A stretch of DNA of 64,000 nt from JAKAWQ01 sp035509315 (lineage in GTDB: Bacteria > Pseudomonadota > Alphaproteobacteria > Acetobacterales > Acetobacteraceae), in the NCBI GenBank assembly GCA_035509315.1, contig DATJLS010000043.1, forward strand, positions 41,770-105,769, given 5' to 3'. Made by a program: the position numbers and the translations under genes. The notes under the pieces are model-generated. The model searched no databases. It was not told the DNA's origin and saw only the letters and a list, made by a program, of their open reading frames with translations. Position 1 is the stretch's first letter. Each line of letters opens with the position of its first letter. Below, in pieces: positions 17,084 through 25,559 of the stretch.

Positions 17084-17865
17084 GGCGCTCCCTTGGGCGT
17101 TTCCTTGGCCGCTTCCGCGGCCTGCGGTGCTTTCGGCCCGGGCTGGAACGTCACGTCCACGCGGTTCGCCGGCAGCGGAGCCGGCCCGGCCTCAGAGAGC
17201 AAGGCGCGCACATAGATGTGCTCGGAGGCGATGCCGGCCTCGCGCAGCACCGCCTGCGCGGCGAGCGCCCGCGAGAGCGAAAGCCGCCGCGCCGTCGAGG
17301 GGTCGGAAGGATCGCTTTTCGCATAGGCATCGACCGCGACCGAAGGCGCATGCGCCTCCACCGCCGCGCCCGCGATTTCGCGAAGGGCGGCGAGCGTCGC
17401 CGGGTTGAGCGCGGCGTCGGTCGCGCCGAAGGTCACACGGACACCGCCCGGAATGCGCATCGCCTGGCCGGGCGCGCCATCCACGACCTGGGGCGGCGTC
17501 GGCGGCGGCTCGGGATGCGGGGGCCCGACCAGGACGATCGGCGCCAGCACCGGCTTCGCCGGCGGATGCTGGGGCGGAGGCGAGGGCAGTGGCCCGATCG
17601 TCGTGCTTCCCACCGTCGCGAACTGGGGCGCCGGAGGCACGGGCCCGGAAGGCGGGATGGGCGGCAGTGGCAGAGGACCGGCCGGCATCGCCTGAGCGCG
17701 TACACCCTCGCCGCGCGGCATGGGAACGGGAGAGGGTCCGGGCTTGGGAGCCGGTGCGGGCGTGAGCGCGTTCAGCGCGTTCATATTCACGCTCACCTGG
17801 CCACGCGCCCACGGCGCGGCAAGCACCAGCACGGCCGCAATGACGAAGCCCCTCCGCATATTCAT
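17080..17865 (-). CDS. Secreted proline-rich OmpA-like protein
   Basis: 261 residues from ATG 17865. The N-terminus 'MNMRRGFVIAAVLVLAAPWA' is a Sec signal peptide. A Pro/Gly-rich linker of about 100 residues ('APAPKPGPSPVPMP') follows, then a C-terminal OmpA-like fold of about 110 residues ('GVRVTFGATDAALNPATLA', 'ARRLSLSRALAAQAVL', 'NRVDVTFQ'). It is probably a periplasmic protein spanning to peptidoglycan. Its 4-bp overlap with the MotA-like gene points to one complex. Family-level function is unknown. Confidence 0.75.
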   Translation of the reverse strand: MNMRRGFVIAAVLVLAAPWARGQVSVNMNALNALTPAPAPKPGPSPVPMPRGEGVRAQAMPAGPLPLPPIPPSGPVPPAPQFATVGSTTIGPLPSPPPQHPPAKPVLAPIVLVGPPHPEPPPTPPQVVDGAPGQAMRIPGGVRVTFGATDAALNPATLAALREIAGAAVEAHAPSVAVDAYAKSDPSDPSTARRLSLSRALAAQAVLREAGIASEHIYVRALLSEAGPAPLPANRVDVTFQPGPKAPQAAEAAKETPKGAP

Positions 17866-17978
17866 GACGACACTACCCGAGGCGTCTCCCAGTGCCAACG
17901 TTATGCGTCATTTTTAGCCGGTTTTCGCCGGCGGGCAGCGCGCATTTCCCGATCGTCCCGGTCGATCGGCGGAAATGC

Positions 17979-18830
17979 TCAACCCGTTCCCACCCTGCCG
18001 CGCCGTTCCGCCGCTTCCATCCCCGCGCTTACCGCTTCGAGAAGACGCGGATGCAGGGCCGGATTCGCGGCCACCACGTCACCTTTCGCCAGCGGATCTC
18101 TGCCCGCAGGGTCGGTTGCGAAGCCACCCGCCTCGCGCACCAGCAAGAGGCCCGCCGCCATGTCCCAGGGCTTGAGCCCGAGTTCCCAGTAACCATCGAA
18201 TCGGCCGGCCGCGACCCAGGCGAGATCGAGCGCGGCGGCGCCGAATCGCCGCACGCCGGCGACTTGCGGCATGAGCAGCCCAAGCGTGCGGGCGAAGGCG
18301 AGGCGTTGCTCGGAAGGCGCGGCGGCAAAGGGAATGCCGGTCGCGAAGACCGCCTCTCCCATCTCCCGCCGTGCCGAAACCCTGAGCCTGTGGTCGTTGA
18401 GATAGGCCCCGGCCCCCTTCTCGGCGCGGAACATCTCGTTCGCCGCCGGGTTGTAGACGACGCCCGCGACGATCTCCGCCCCTCCTTCGGCCAGGCGCCG
18501 CTCGAGTGCGATGCTGATCGCCCAGTGCGGCATCCCGTGCAGGAAATTGGTGGTCCCGTCGAGCGGATCGACGGTCCACCGCCATGCCCAGCGGGACGAG
18601 CCCGAAGCGCCGGATTCCTCCATCAGAAAGGCATATCCCGGCCGCGCCTTCTCGAGCTCCTGGCGCAAGGTCGCCTCGGCGCGGAGATCCGCCTGGCTCA
18701 CGAAATCCGACGGGCCTTTCACGCTCACCTGAAGCTGCTCGACTTCGTTAAAGTCTCGCAACAGACGCCGCGCCGCCTTCTGCGCGGCGTTCATCATCAC
18801 GGTGAGATGCGGCGATTGCGGCGGCGGCAT
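17979..18830 (-). CDS. suhB: Inositol monophosphatase family protein
   Basis: 283 residues with all metal motifs of the family: 'MEESGASG', 'WTVDPLDGTTNFLHGMP' and 'LKPWDMAAGLLLVREAGG'. It hydrolyses inositol-1-phosphate and related sugar phosphates with Mg2+; in E. coli SuhB also acts in rRNA antitermination. It starts 35 bp after the efp stop and leads into the stator genes after 113 bp, so it is probably part of the epmB-efp-suhB-stator operon. The start may be at the first ATG or at 'MMNAAQKAARRLL' 11 residues later. Confidence 0.9.
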   Translation of the reverse strand: MPPPQSPHLTVMMNAAQKAARRLLRDFNEVEQLQVSVKGPSDFVSQADLRAEATLRQELEKARPGYAFLMEESGASGSSRWAWRWTVDPLDGTTNFLHGMPHWAISIALERRLAEGGAEIVAGVVYNPAANEMFRAEKGAGAYLNDHRLRVSARREMGEAVFATGIPFAAAPSEQRLAFARTLGLLMPQVAGVRRFGAAALDLAWVAAGRFDGYWELGLKPWDMAAGLLLVREAGGFATDPAGRDPLAKGDVVAANPALHPRLLEAVSAGMEAAERRGRVGTG

Positions 18831-18865
18831 CGCCGCGTGCCCCCTGGCTTAATAGCTTTACCTTC

Positions 18866-19432
18866 TTATGCCTTCGCCCGCTCCACGTAGCTCGCGTCTT
18901 CGGTGCGCACGACGACCTTCTCGCCGGTCTCGACGAAGGGCGGTACCATCGTCTTCACGCCGTTGGCAAGCCGCGCCGGCTTGTACGAGGAGGTCGCGGT
19001 CTGGCCTTTCACGACCGGATCCGCCTCCACCACCTCGAGCACCACCGTCTGCGGCAAATGGACCGCGACCGGCTCGCCTTCGACGAGATCGACCGTCACC
19101 GGCATGTTGTCCTGCAGGAACGAAGCCGCGTCGCCGAGCAGCGCCACCGGCACCATCGTCTGCTCGTAGGTCTCGTTGTCGAGCAGCACGAGATTGGCGC
19201 CGTCCGTGTAGGAGTAGGTGAACTCCTTCTCGTCGGTCAGCAGCCGTTCGACGGTATCGGCCGTGCGCCAGCGCTCGTTCGTCTTGTTGCCGGATTTGAG
19301 GTCGCGCATCTCCACCTGGATGAAGGCGCCGCCCTTGCCCGGCGTGATGATCTGCTGCTTGAGAACGGTCCAGCGGCGACCTTCATGCTCGATCACCTGG
19401 CCGGCGCGAATCTGGTTCGCCTGCTGCTTCAT
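18866..19432 (-). CDS. efp: Translation elongation factor P
   Basis: 188 residues, the usual EF-P length, starting at 'MKQQANQIRAGQVIEHEG'. The modification loop 'TPGKGGAFIQVEMRDL' has Lys33 at the position of E. coli Lys34, which EpmA/EpmB beta-lysylate. EF-P relieves ribosome stalling at proline runs. The reading frame is continuous with the upstream epmB gene with no stop between, so a fusion product is formally possible. The normal length and N-terminus argue that free EF-P is made from this ATG. Confidence 0.95.
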   Translation of the reverse strand: MKQQANQIRAGQVIEHEGRRWTVLKQQIITPGKGGAFIQVEMRDLKSGNKTNERWRTADTVERLLTDEKEFTYSYTDGANLVLLDNETYEQTMVPVALLGDAASFLQDNMPVTVDLVEGEPVAVHLPQTVVLEVVEADPVVKGQTATSSYKPARLANGVKTMVPPFVETGEKVVVRTEDASYVERAKA

Positions 19433-20539
19433 GCGTTGAACTCGCGGAATTGCTCGGGAATGGCCCGGCGGGCTTCTAGCCGCTGCCCCCGGCTGGGGCA
19501 AGGTGGGCGGGCGCAAGGGGTGGATCCGCCCGGCCGGGTCGCGCACGCGCTGCTCATCCGCCAGAAAATCCGGGCCGATCGGAACCTTGCCCGCGCCACC
19601 CGGGATATCAAGCACATAGGTCGGGAAGGCGTGGCCAGGCAGCTTGCCGCGCAGGGCGGCGAGGAGGGCACGACCGCGCGCGATCGGCACGTGGAACCGT
19701 GCCGTTCCCGGCGCCCGGTCGAGCTGATGCAGGTAATAGGGCTTGATCCGCGCCGCGATCATCGCGCGAAAGAGCGAAGCAAGCGCGTCTTCCGTGTCGT
19801 TGACGCCGGCGAGCAGCACGGACTGGCCGAGCACCGGGATGCCCGCCGCGAGCAGGCACCGGACCGCCTCGCGGACCGTCTCCGTGATCTCGCGCGCATG
19901 GTTGGCGTGCAGGACGAGCCACAGCGGCTTGCCCGCGGCAAGCACGGCGGCAAGCGAAGCGGTGATCCGCTCCGGCGCGGCGATGGGCACGCGAGAATGC
20001 ACGCGCAGGCTCTCGAGATGCGGGATCGCCGAAAGGGCCGCGACGATCGCTTCCAGCCGCCGCGGCGAGAGCATGAGCGGATCGCCCCCCGTGAGGATCA
20101 CCTCGCGAATCGCCGGCCGCGCCGCGAGCCACTCATAGCAGGACGCGAGCTCCTCTTCGCTCAGCACGCCGCCATCGGGCCCGACCTGCTCACGGCGGAA
20201 GCAGAAGCGGCAATAGACCGGACAGGCGAGGATGGGCTTGAGAAGCGCGCGGTCCGGATAGCGATGCACGATCCCCTTGATCGGCGAGAGCGCCTCATCG
20301 GCGATCGGGTCAGTGCTTTCCTCCGGCGCGACCTCGCGCTCGGCGGGGTCGGGCACGAACTGAAGGCCGAGCGGATCCTTCGCATCGCCGATCAGCGCCG
20401 CAAGCACGGGCGGGATCGCCACGGCATAAGTCTCCGCGACTTCGGCGATCGCGGCTTCGCGTTCCGGCGGGATCAAACCGGCGCGCAGGAGATCGCCCGC
20501 CGTTCTCAGCGTTTTCGCAAGCGCGGTTCCGTCCGGCAT
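19433..20539 (-). CDS. epmB: EF-P lysine 2,3-aminomutase (EpmB/KamA family radical SAM), in frame with efp
   Basis: About 369 residues of lysine 2,3-aminomutase fold. The radical-SAM cluster motif 'CPVYCRFCFRRE' (CxxxCxxC) is present, then 'ILTGGDPLMLS' and the family end 'YVLDIPGGAGKVPIGP'. It isomerises (S)-alpha-lysine to (R)-beta-lysine for EF-P. After the usual family end near 'RDPAGRIHPL' the frame continues about 30 residues straight into the efp ATG without a stop. A one-base shift would place TAG at 19476-19478, near a run of five C's. It is divergent from epmA, with 26 bp between. Confidence 0.88.
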
Positions 20540-20565
20540 TTTTTTCGCCTAATCCGAATCCCCCG

Positions 20566-21594
20566 ATGGAGCAATCGCCCTCCCCTTCCTGGCACCCGGA
20601 GCTTCTGGCCGCGCGCCTCCCCCATCTTCGCCGCCGCGCCCGCCTTGCCGCCGCGACGCGTGCCTTCTTCGCCGCCCGCGGATATCAGGAGGTCGAGACT
20701 CCCTATGCGGTGCCGACCCCCGGCGAGGAGGTGCATCTCCGCCCCTTCCGCACCGAAGCCCTCTCGCCCGGCGGCGAACGCCGCGCGCTCTTCCTGCACA
20801 CCAGCCCCGAATTCGCGATGAAGAAGCTGCTCGCGGGCGGGGCGGGCCCGATCTTCCAGCTTGCGCGGGTCTGGCGGAACGGCGAGGCAGGCGATCTCCA
20901 TGCACCGGAATTCACCATGCTCGAATGGTACCGGCCGGGCGCCGGCATGGAGAGCCTGATCGAGGAGACCATCGCCTATCTCCGCGCCGTCCTGCCGCCG
21001 GTCGTCACCTGCCGCGGCGTCACCACAGACCTCTCCCGCTTCGAGCGCCTCACCCTCGCCGAGGCCTTCACTCGCCATGTCGGCGCCGATCTTCTCGCGA
21101 CCGCGGAGGACGCGCCGGCCCTCGCCGCCGCCGCGCGCACCGCGCTCCGCCCAAACGAGAGCTGGGAGGATCTTTTCTTCCGCCTGCTGCTCGAGCGCGT
21201 GGAGCCGCATCTCGGCCGCGCCCATCCCACCTTCCTCACCCATTGGCCCACCGCACAGGCCGCGCTTGCCCGGCGCGATCCCGCCGACCCTCGCGTTGCC
21301 GAACGCTTCGAGCTTTTCCTTTGCGGCATCGAGCTCGCCAACGCCTTCGTCGAGCTCACCGACGCGGCCGAGCAGCGCGCCCGCTTCGCGGCCGACCGCG
21401 CCCGCCGCCATGACCTGGCAGGTCTTGATTGGCCGATGGACGAGGAGCTTCTCGCGGCGCTCGCGCTCGGCCTGCCGCCTTGCGCCGGCATTGCCCTGGG
21501 CTTCGACCGGCTCGCGATGATCGCCGCCGGCACGCCGCGCATCCAGGATGTTCTGTGGCTTCTCCCGCCGGGGCTCGCGTCAGGGCTCGCGTGA
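20566..21594 (+). CDS. epmA: EF-P--(R)-beta-lysine ligase (EpmA/GenX/PoxA)
   Basis: 342 residues, a class II lysyl-tRNA-synthetase catalytic core without the tRNA-binding N-terminal domain. Visible motifs are 'EVETPYAVPTPGEEVHL' (motif 1 region), 'FQLARVWRNGEAGDLHAPEFTMLEWY' in parts 'RVWRNGE' and 'HAPEFTMLEWY' (motif 2), and 'GIALGFDRLAMIA' (motif 3). It adenylates beta-lysine and attaches it to EF-P. It is divergent from epmB/efp, so the complete attachment pathway is in one place. No epmC hydroxylase gene was found in the window. Confidence 0.93.
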   Translation: MEQSPSPSWHPELLAARLPHLRRRARLAAATRAFFAARGYQEVETPYAVPTPGEEVHLRPFRTEALSPGGERRALFLHTSPEFAMKKLLAGGAGPIFQLARVWRNGEAGDLHAPEFTMLEWYRPGAGMESLIEETIAYLRAVLPPVVTCRGVTTDLSRFERLTLAEAFTRHVGADLLATAEDAPALAAAARTALRPNESWEDLFFRLLLERVEPHLGRAHPTFLTHWPTAQAALARRDPADPRVAERFELFLCGIELANAFVELTDAAEQRARFAADRARRHDLAGLDWPMDEELLAALALGLPPCAGIALGFDRLAMIAAGTPRIQDVLWLLPPGLASGLA

Positions 21595-21625
21595 CAATCG
21601 CGGTCAGGAGCTTCATCTTGCCGCC

Positions 21626-21991
21626 ATGCGCCGTGCCGCCTGTCTCATTCTCCTTGTTTCTCTCTGTGCCTGCGCGGACCAGGCGCTCGAGCAGCGCCGC
21701 GCCTATCTCGCCTCCTTCGTCGGCCAGAGCGAGGACGATCTCGTGCGCTCTCTCGGCGTGCCCACGCGCAGCGTCTCCGTGAAGGGTGAGACCTTCCTTG
21801 CCTATGATGATCGCCATCTCGAAGTCCTGCCCGGCTTCTATGGCGGCCCGCCCTGGTGGGGACCGGGCTGGGGTCCCGGCTGGGGCTGGGGATGGGGCCC
21901 GCCCATCGTCATCGCGCGTGGCTGCGAGACCACCTATGAGATCGACAGCGACAAGGTTGTGAACTTTTCCATGCGCGGCCCCGATTGCTGA
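21626..21991 (+). CDS. Small lipoprotein-like secreted protein of unknown function
   Basis: 121 residues from 'MRRAACLILLVSLCACADQ', which reads as a signal peptide with a Cys at a lipobox-like site. The middle carries a Trp/Gly-rich low-complexity run (about residues 73-92, alternating PGWG and GWG) followed by 'TYEIDSDKVVNF'. The first half ('LASFVGQSEDDLVRSLGVPT') resembles small outer-membrane assembly lipoproteins of the SmpA/OmlA type, but only loosely. The longer frame from 21548 overlaps epmA and lacks a signal. It follows epmA after 31 bp. Confidence 0.6.
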   Translation: MRRAACLILLVSLCACADQALEQRRAYLASFVGQSEDDLVRSLGVPTRSVSVKGETFLAYDDRHLEVLPGFYGGPPWWGPGWGPGWGWGWGPPIVIARGCETTYEIDSDKVVNFSMRGPDC

Positions 21992-22001
21992 AGGGCCGCG
22001 C

Positions 22002-22211
22002 CTATCGATCCAGGGGAACCCATTCCCCGCCGACATGGCGATAGCGCTTCTTCACGGCCGCCCAGGCGACCCGAAACGCGATCTCTTCACGATCCTCCCG
22101 ATCCGCATAGGAATCCCAGGCCGCGTTGAACGCGCCACGGAAAATCTCCTGCGCATGCTCGGGCAGCCGGCGCGCCGCGGGCGGCAGATCGAAGATCGAG
22201 GCATAGGGCAT
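22002..22211 (-). CDS. ChaB family protein
   Basis: 69 residues. 'LPEHAQEIFRGAFNAAWDSY' and 'AFRVAWAAVKKRY' are the ChaB signature. ChaB accompanies the ChaA cation antiporter in enterobacteria; its biochemical role is unclear and no chaA is here. The ATG at 22211 (MPYASIFDLP) is chosen because GGAGG lies 8 bp upstream; the ATG two codons earlier is too close to it. It converges on the lipoprotein gene with a 10-bp gap. Confidence 0.88.
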   Translation of the reverse strand: MPYASIFDLPPAARRLPEHAQEIFRGAFNAAWDSYADREDREEIAFRVAWAAVKKRYRHVGGEWVPLDR

Positions 22212-22360
22212 CGCCATATCCTCCACGCATTCAGAATGCGAGTTCCTGCAGATATGCCTTCTTGCAGAAACGCGGCTGCGCGGCACGTGATTTGTCCGCC
22301 GGAATTGACATGCCGGCTCGTTGCCCGCATCCGGGCGCGCGCTTGGCAGAGGAAGGTGAG

Positions 22361-23125
22361 ATGACCGGAGAGGAAGGACACCCGCTGGCTGGCAAGGTCG
22401 CGCTGGTCACGGGCGCGGGCAGGAATATCGGGCGGGCGATCGCACTGAGCCTGGCCGAGGACGGTGCCTTCGTCATCGTCAATGGCAGAACCGATCGCGG
22501 CGCCGTGGACGAAGTGGTCCGCGAGATCGTGGATGCGCGCGGGAAGGCGCTCGCTTCCATGGGCGATGTCTCCGACCCGGCGCAAGTCTCGCGCATGGTC
22601 GCGGACGCCGCGGCCGAGACGGGCGGGATCGATATCCTGGTGAGCAATGCCGGGCTGCGGCGGCAGACGCCGTTCCTCGAGATGGCATTCGCGGAATGGC
22701 GCGAGATCCTTTCCGTCGCGCTCGATGGCGCATTCCTCATGGCCAAGGCCGTCGCCCCGCACATGATCCGCAAGGGCGGGGGAGCGATCGTCGCTCTCTC
22801 AGGCATCTCGACTCATGTCGGGACACCGAATCGCTGCCATGTCTCGGCCTCGAAGGCGGGCCTCGAGGGGCTCGTGCGCGCGCTCGCGATCGAGCTTGCA
22901 CCCCATCGCATCACCTGCAACGCCATCGCGCCGGGAACGATCGACACGGTGCGCGGCGCCTCCGCCGGGCCGCTGCCGGAACGGCTGGCGGCGGGCAGCG
23001 TGCCTCTTGGGCGCCAGGGCCGCCCCGGGGAGATCGCGGCGATGGTCAGGCTGCTCGTCGGACCCGAAGGGAGCTACATCACCGGCCAGACGATTCACGT
23101 GAACGGCGGCAGTTTCCTCACCTGA
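22361..23125 (+). CDS. SDR-family protein lacking the catalytic Tyr
   Basis: 254 residues, Rossmann fold with the NAD(P) motif 'TGAGRNIGRA' near the N-terminus and 'NVSNAG'-type segment 'ILVSNAGLRRQ'. The active Ser is present in 'VALSGIS'. In the YxxxK motif the Tyr is replaced by Val ('HVSASKAG'), read directly as CAT GTC TCG GCC TCG AAG. The last 20 residues ('YITGQTIHVNGGSFLT') match FabG-like SDRs. The ATG at 22361 follows GAGGAAGGTGAG. It may be catalytically altered or use another residue; substrate unknown. Confidence 0.88.
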   Translation: MTGEEGHPLAGKVALVTGAGRNIGRAIALSLAEDGAFVIVNGRTDRGAVDEVVREIVDARGKALASMGDVSDPAQVSRMVADAAAETGGIDILVSNAGLRRQTPFLEMAFAEWREILSVALDGAFLMAKAVAPHMIRKGGGAIVALSGISTHVGTPNRCHVSASKAGLEGLVRALAIELAPHRITCNAIAPGTIDTVRGASAGPLPERLAAGSVPLGRQGRPGEIAAMVRLLVGPEGSYITGQTIHVNGGSFLT

Positions 23126-23137
23126 TCGGAGTTCAGG

Positions 23138-23237
23138 GCGTCATGACCGGAGGCGGGAACGAAGGAGGCCTGGATCACGCCGGAAAACAGAAATCGAGAG
23201 CGGGATGAGGAAGCGCGGGCGAACGCATCCGGCTCCG
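23138..23237 (+). repeat. Dispersed hairpin repeat, copy B
   Basis: Begins GCGTCATGACCGGAGG, has the core GATCACGCCGGAAAACAGAA and ends in the hairpin half GAGAGCGGGATG...GAACGCATCC. Same orientation as copies at 30467 and 58567. It lies just after an SDR stop, so it may serve as a terminator. Confidence 0.7.
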
Positions 23238-23305
23238 GTCCCCGCCGGGTAGGCGGCGCAAACCGCATCGGCTAGCGTGCCGGCGCAACGGAACGGGGGA
23301 AGGTG

Positions 23306-24055
23306 ATGTCCGAAAAGGTGGCGGTGGTCACGGGTGCCGGCAGCGGAATCGGGCGCGCGGTGGCGCTGGCCCTGGCGGGTGAAGGCTATGCGACCGTGCT
23401 CGCCGGGCGGCGCAAGGATGCGCTCGAGGAGACGGGCGCGCTCGCCGGGGCGAAGGCCGGTCTGCTTGCCGTGCCGACGGACGTGACCGACCCGGCCTCG
23501 GTCGATGCGCTGTTCGCCGCCGTGCGCGAGAAATTCGGCCGGATCGATCTTCTCTTCAACAATGCCGGCGCGGGAGCCCCCGCCGTCGGGTTCGACGAGC
23601 TCAGCTTCGAGCAATGGTCGAGCGTCGTCGCGACCAACCTCACCGGCTCCTTCCTCTGCGCCCAGGCCGCCTTCCGGATGATGAAGGCGCAGCAGCCGAT
23701 GGGCGGGCGCATCATCAACAACGGCTCGATCTCCGCCCACGCGCCGCGCCCGAACTCCGCGCCCTACACCGCGACCAAGCATGCGATCACCGGGCTCACC
23801 AAATCGATCAGCCTGGACGGGCGGAAATACGATATCGCCTGCGGGCAGATCGATATCGGCAATGCGCTGACCCCGCTCGCCGCGCGCATGTCCAAGGGCG
23901 TGCCGCAGGCCGATGGCAGCGTGCGGCCGGAGCCCCTGATGGATGTCGAGAACGTGGCGAAGTCGGTGGTCTTCATGGCGAGCCTGCCGGTGGATGCGAA
24001 TGTGCAGTTCCTCACCGTGATGGCGACGAAAATGCCCTTCGTCGGCCGCGGATGA
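23306..24055 (+). CDS. SDR-family oxidoreductase
   Basis: 249 residues. The cofactor motif 'TGAGSGIGRA' and 'LLFNNAG' are present, with Ser in 'NNGSISAHAP' and an intact YxxxK as 'APYTATKHAI'. The C-terminal segment 'VVFMASLPVDANVQFLTVMA' is typical of a serine-3-dehydrogenase-like subgroup. It is preceded by GGGGGAAGGTG; a GTG one codon earlier is also possible. It is a stand-alone gene between the dispersed repeat and the cytochrome b module. Substrate unknown. Confidence 0.92.
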   Translation: MSEKVAVVTGAGSGIGRAVALALAGEGYATVLAGRRKDALEETGALAGAKAGLLAVPTDVTDPASVDALFAAVREKFGRIDLLFNNAGAGAPAVGFDELSFEQWSSVVATNLTGSFLCAQAAFRMMKAQQPMGGRIINNGSISAHAPRPNSAPYTATKHAITGLTKSISLDGRKYDIACGQIDIGNALTPLAARMSKGVPQADGSVRPEPLMDVENVAKSVVFMASLPVDANVQFLTVMATKMPFVGRG

Positions 24056-24204
24056 TCGGCCTCCCTCCCTCTCGCGCATCCTTTCGCCTTCAGGCCGGAC
24101 CGTCGCTCACGATTTCGTGATGGAATGTGCGCGGACGTGAGGTGTCCTCCGGTCAGTCGCCGGATTCCGGCCCGGATTCCGGCAATGACCGAAGGGAGCC
24201 CGCC

Positions 24205-24900
24205 ATGACCCGCCTTCCCGCCCGCCTCCTCGCGGCCAGCGCCGCGCTTCTCGCAACCACGGCCCTTGCCGCGCCGATCCACGAACGCGTGCGCGGCACC
24301 GTCGCCACCATCAGCGGTGGCACGATCACCGTGCACACGCCGAGCGGCAAGGACGTGCCGGTCGCCCTTACCGGCAGCACCCACTACGCCGAGGTCCTGA
24401 AGTCGAGCCTCGATAAGATCGCGCCGGGCAGCTATATCGGCACCGCCGCGAAATCGATCGGCGGCAGTGATCTTGTGGCGCTCGAGGTCGTCGTCTTCCC
24501 GCCCGCGATGCGCGGCGTGGGCGAAGGCCATTATGCGTGGGACCGCATCAGGGACACGACGCTCTCGGGCGGGGCCGCGACGGCCAGCACCATGACCAAC
24601 GGCACGGTGACGACGGCGGCCCCGGCCGGCGGCGGCAAGGATGTCAACAGCACGATGACCAACGGCACCGTCTCGACCGCCAGCACGTCGGGCGGGGCGA
24701 AGCAGATCACCGTCACCTACAAGGGTGGCAAGCAGGTGATCATCGTGCCGCCGACCGCGCCGATCGTGACCTTCCAGCCAGCGAGCCTGTCCGACCTCAC
24801 CCCAGGCAAGACCGTCTTCGTCAACGGCCTGAGCGACGATGGAAAGGTGACCGCGGTTTCCATCGCGATCGGGACCAAGGGCGCCAACCCGCCGATGTAA
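24205..24900 (+). CDS. Secreted protein with internal repeat, linked to cytochrome b/Moco pair
   Basis: 231 residues. 'MTRLPARLLAASAALLATTALA' is a Sec signal peptide. Residues 30 to about 110 are a beta-rich domain ('VRGTVATISGGTITVHTPSG'). Two near-identical segments, 'STMTNGTVTTAAP' and 'STMTNGTVSTAST', lie about 63 bp apart in the DNA, so an internal duplication is visible. The C-terminus is beta-rich again ('PASLSDLTPGKTVFVNGLS'). It resembles DUF5666-like periplasmic proteins, but no function is assigned. It is followed closely by a cytochrome b gene and probably forms an operon with it. Confidence 0.7.
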   Translation: MTRLPARLLAASAALLATTALAAPIHERVRGTVATISGGTITVHTPSGKDVPVALTGSTHYAEVLKSSLDKIAPGSYIGTAAKSIGGSDLVALEVVVFPPAMRGVGEGHYAWDRIRDTTLSGGAATASTMTNGTVTTAAPAGGGKDVNSTMTNGTVSTASTSGGAKQITVTYKGGKQVIIVPPTAPIVTFQPASLSDLTPGKTVFVNGLSDDGKVTAVSIAIGTKGANPPM

Positions 24901-24938
24901 GGCGCCGGTGGACCGGTTCGAGAACGGGAAGCGAGACC

Positions 24939-25559
24939 GTGGGGCGATCCCGCGGCGCCGGAAGGGCGGCGCATCCGCTGCCGATCCGGATCATGCACTG
25001 GGTGGGGGCCTCGGCGATCATCTGCATGATCCTGAGCGGCTGGGCGATCTACAATGCAGCGCCCAGCCTGCCCTTTGCCTTCCCCCGCTGGATGACGCTC
25101 GGCGGCTGGCTCGGCGCCGGGATCGCCTGGCACATCAGCGCCATGTGGGTGCTGTTCGTGGATGGTCTTGCCTATCTCGCCTATGGCTTGCTCTCGGGGC
25201 ATTTCCGCCGCGATCTCCGGCCCACCGGGCCGCGCGCGCTCCTGCATGATATCGGCGCGGCCCTCACCTTCCGGCTCGACCATCAGCTTGGCCATTACAA
25301 TGCCGTGCAGCGCCTGCTCTATACCGGCGTGATCGTCGTGATCTGCCTTGCCGTCCTGACCGGGCTTTCCATCTGGAAGCCGGTGCAGCTCGGCTGGCTC
25401 ACCGGGGTCTTCGGCGGCTTTCCGGTGGCGCGCGCCATTCATCTGACGATGATGTTCTGCATCGTCGGATTCCTTGCGCTGCATCTGACGCTGGTCGCGC
25501 TCTTCCCGCGCACGCTCGTCTCGATGATCGCTCCGCTCGAGGCGGAGGAAGGGTCTTGA
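24939..25559 (+). CDS. Cytochrome b561-type membrane heme subunit
   Basis: 206 residues from a GTG start preceded by GGGAAGCGAG. It has four membrane helices with well-placed histidines: 'RIMHWVGASAII', 'GIAWHISAMWVLF', 'AIHLTMMFCIV' and 'FLALHLTLVALF'. This is the di-heme cytochrome b561/Ni-Fe-hydrogenase-type fold that links periplasmic enzymes to quinones. Its stop overlaps the start of the molybdopterin enzyme gene. It should be the membrane anchor and electron partner of that enzyme. Confidence 0.87.
   Translation: MGRSRGAGRAAHPLPIRIMHWVGASAIICMILSGWAIYNAAPSLPFAFPRWMTLGGWLGAGIAWHISAMWVLFVDGLAYLAYGLLSGHFRRDLRPTGPRALLHDIGAALTFRLDHQLGHYNAVQRLLYTGVIVVICLAVLTGLSIWKPVQLGWLTGVFGGFPVARAIHLTMMFCIVGFLALHLTLVALFPRTLVSMIAPLEAEEGS

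Noticed and set aside
14463..17865. Complete Zorya anti-phage system
   Set aside because: Only ZorA/ZorB-like genes are present; no ZorC, ZorD or ZorE homolog, and neighbours are housekeeping genes.
21840..21905. Frameshift in the Trp/Gly-rich run of the small lipoprotein
   Set aside because: The frame stays open before and after the run and ends in a sensible C-terminus, so it is taken as genuine low complexity.
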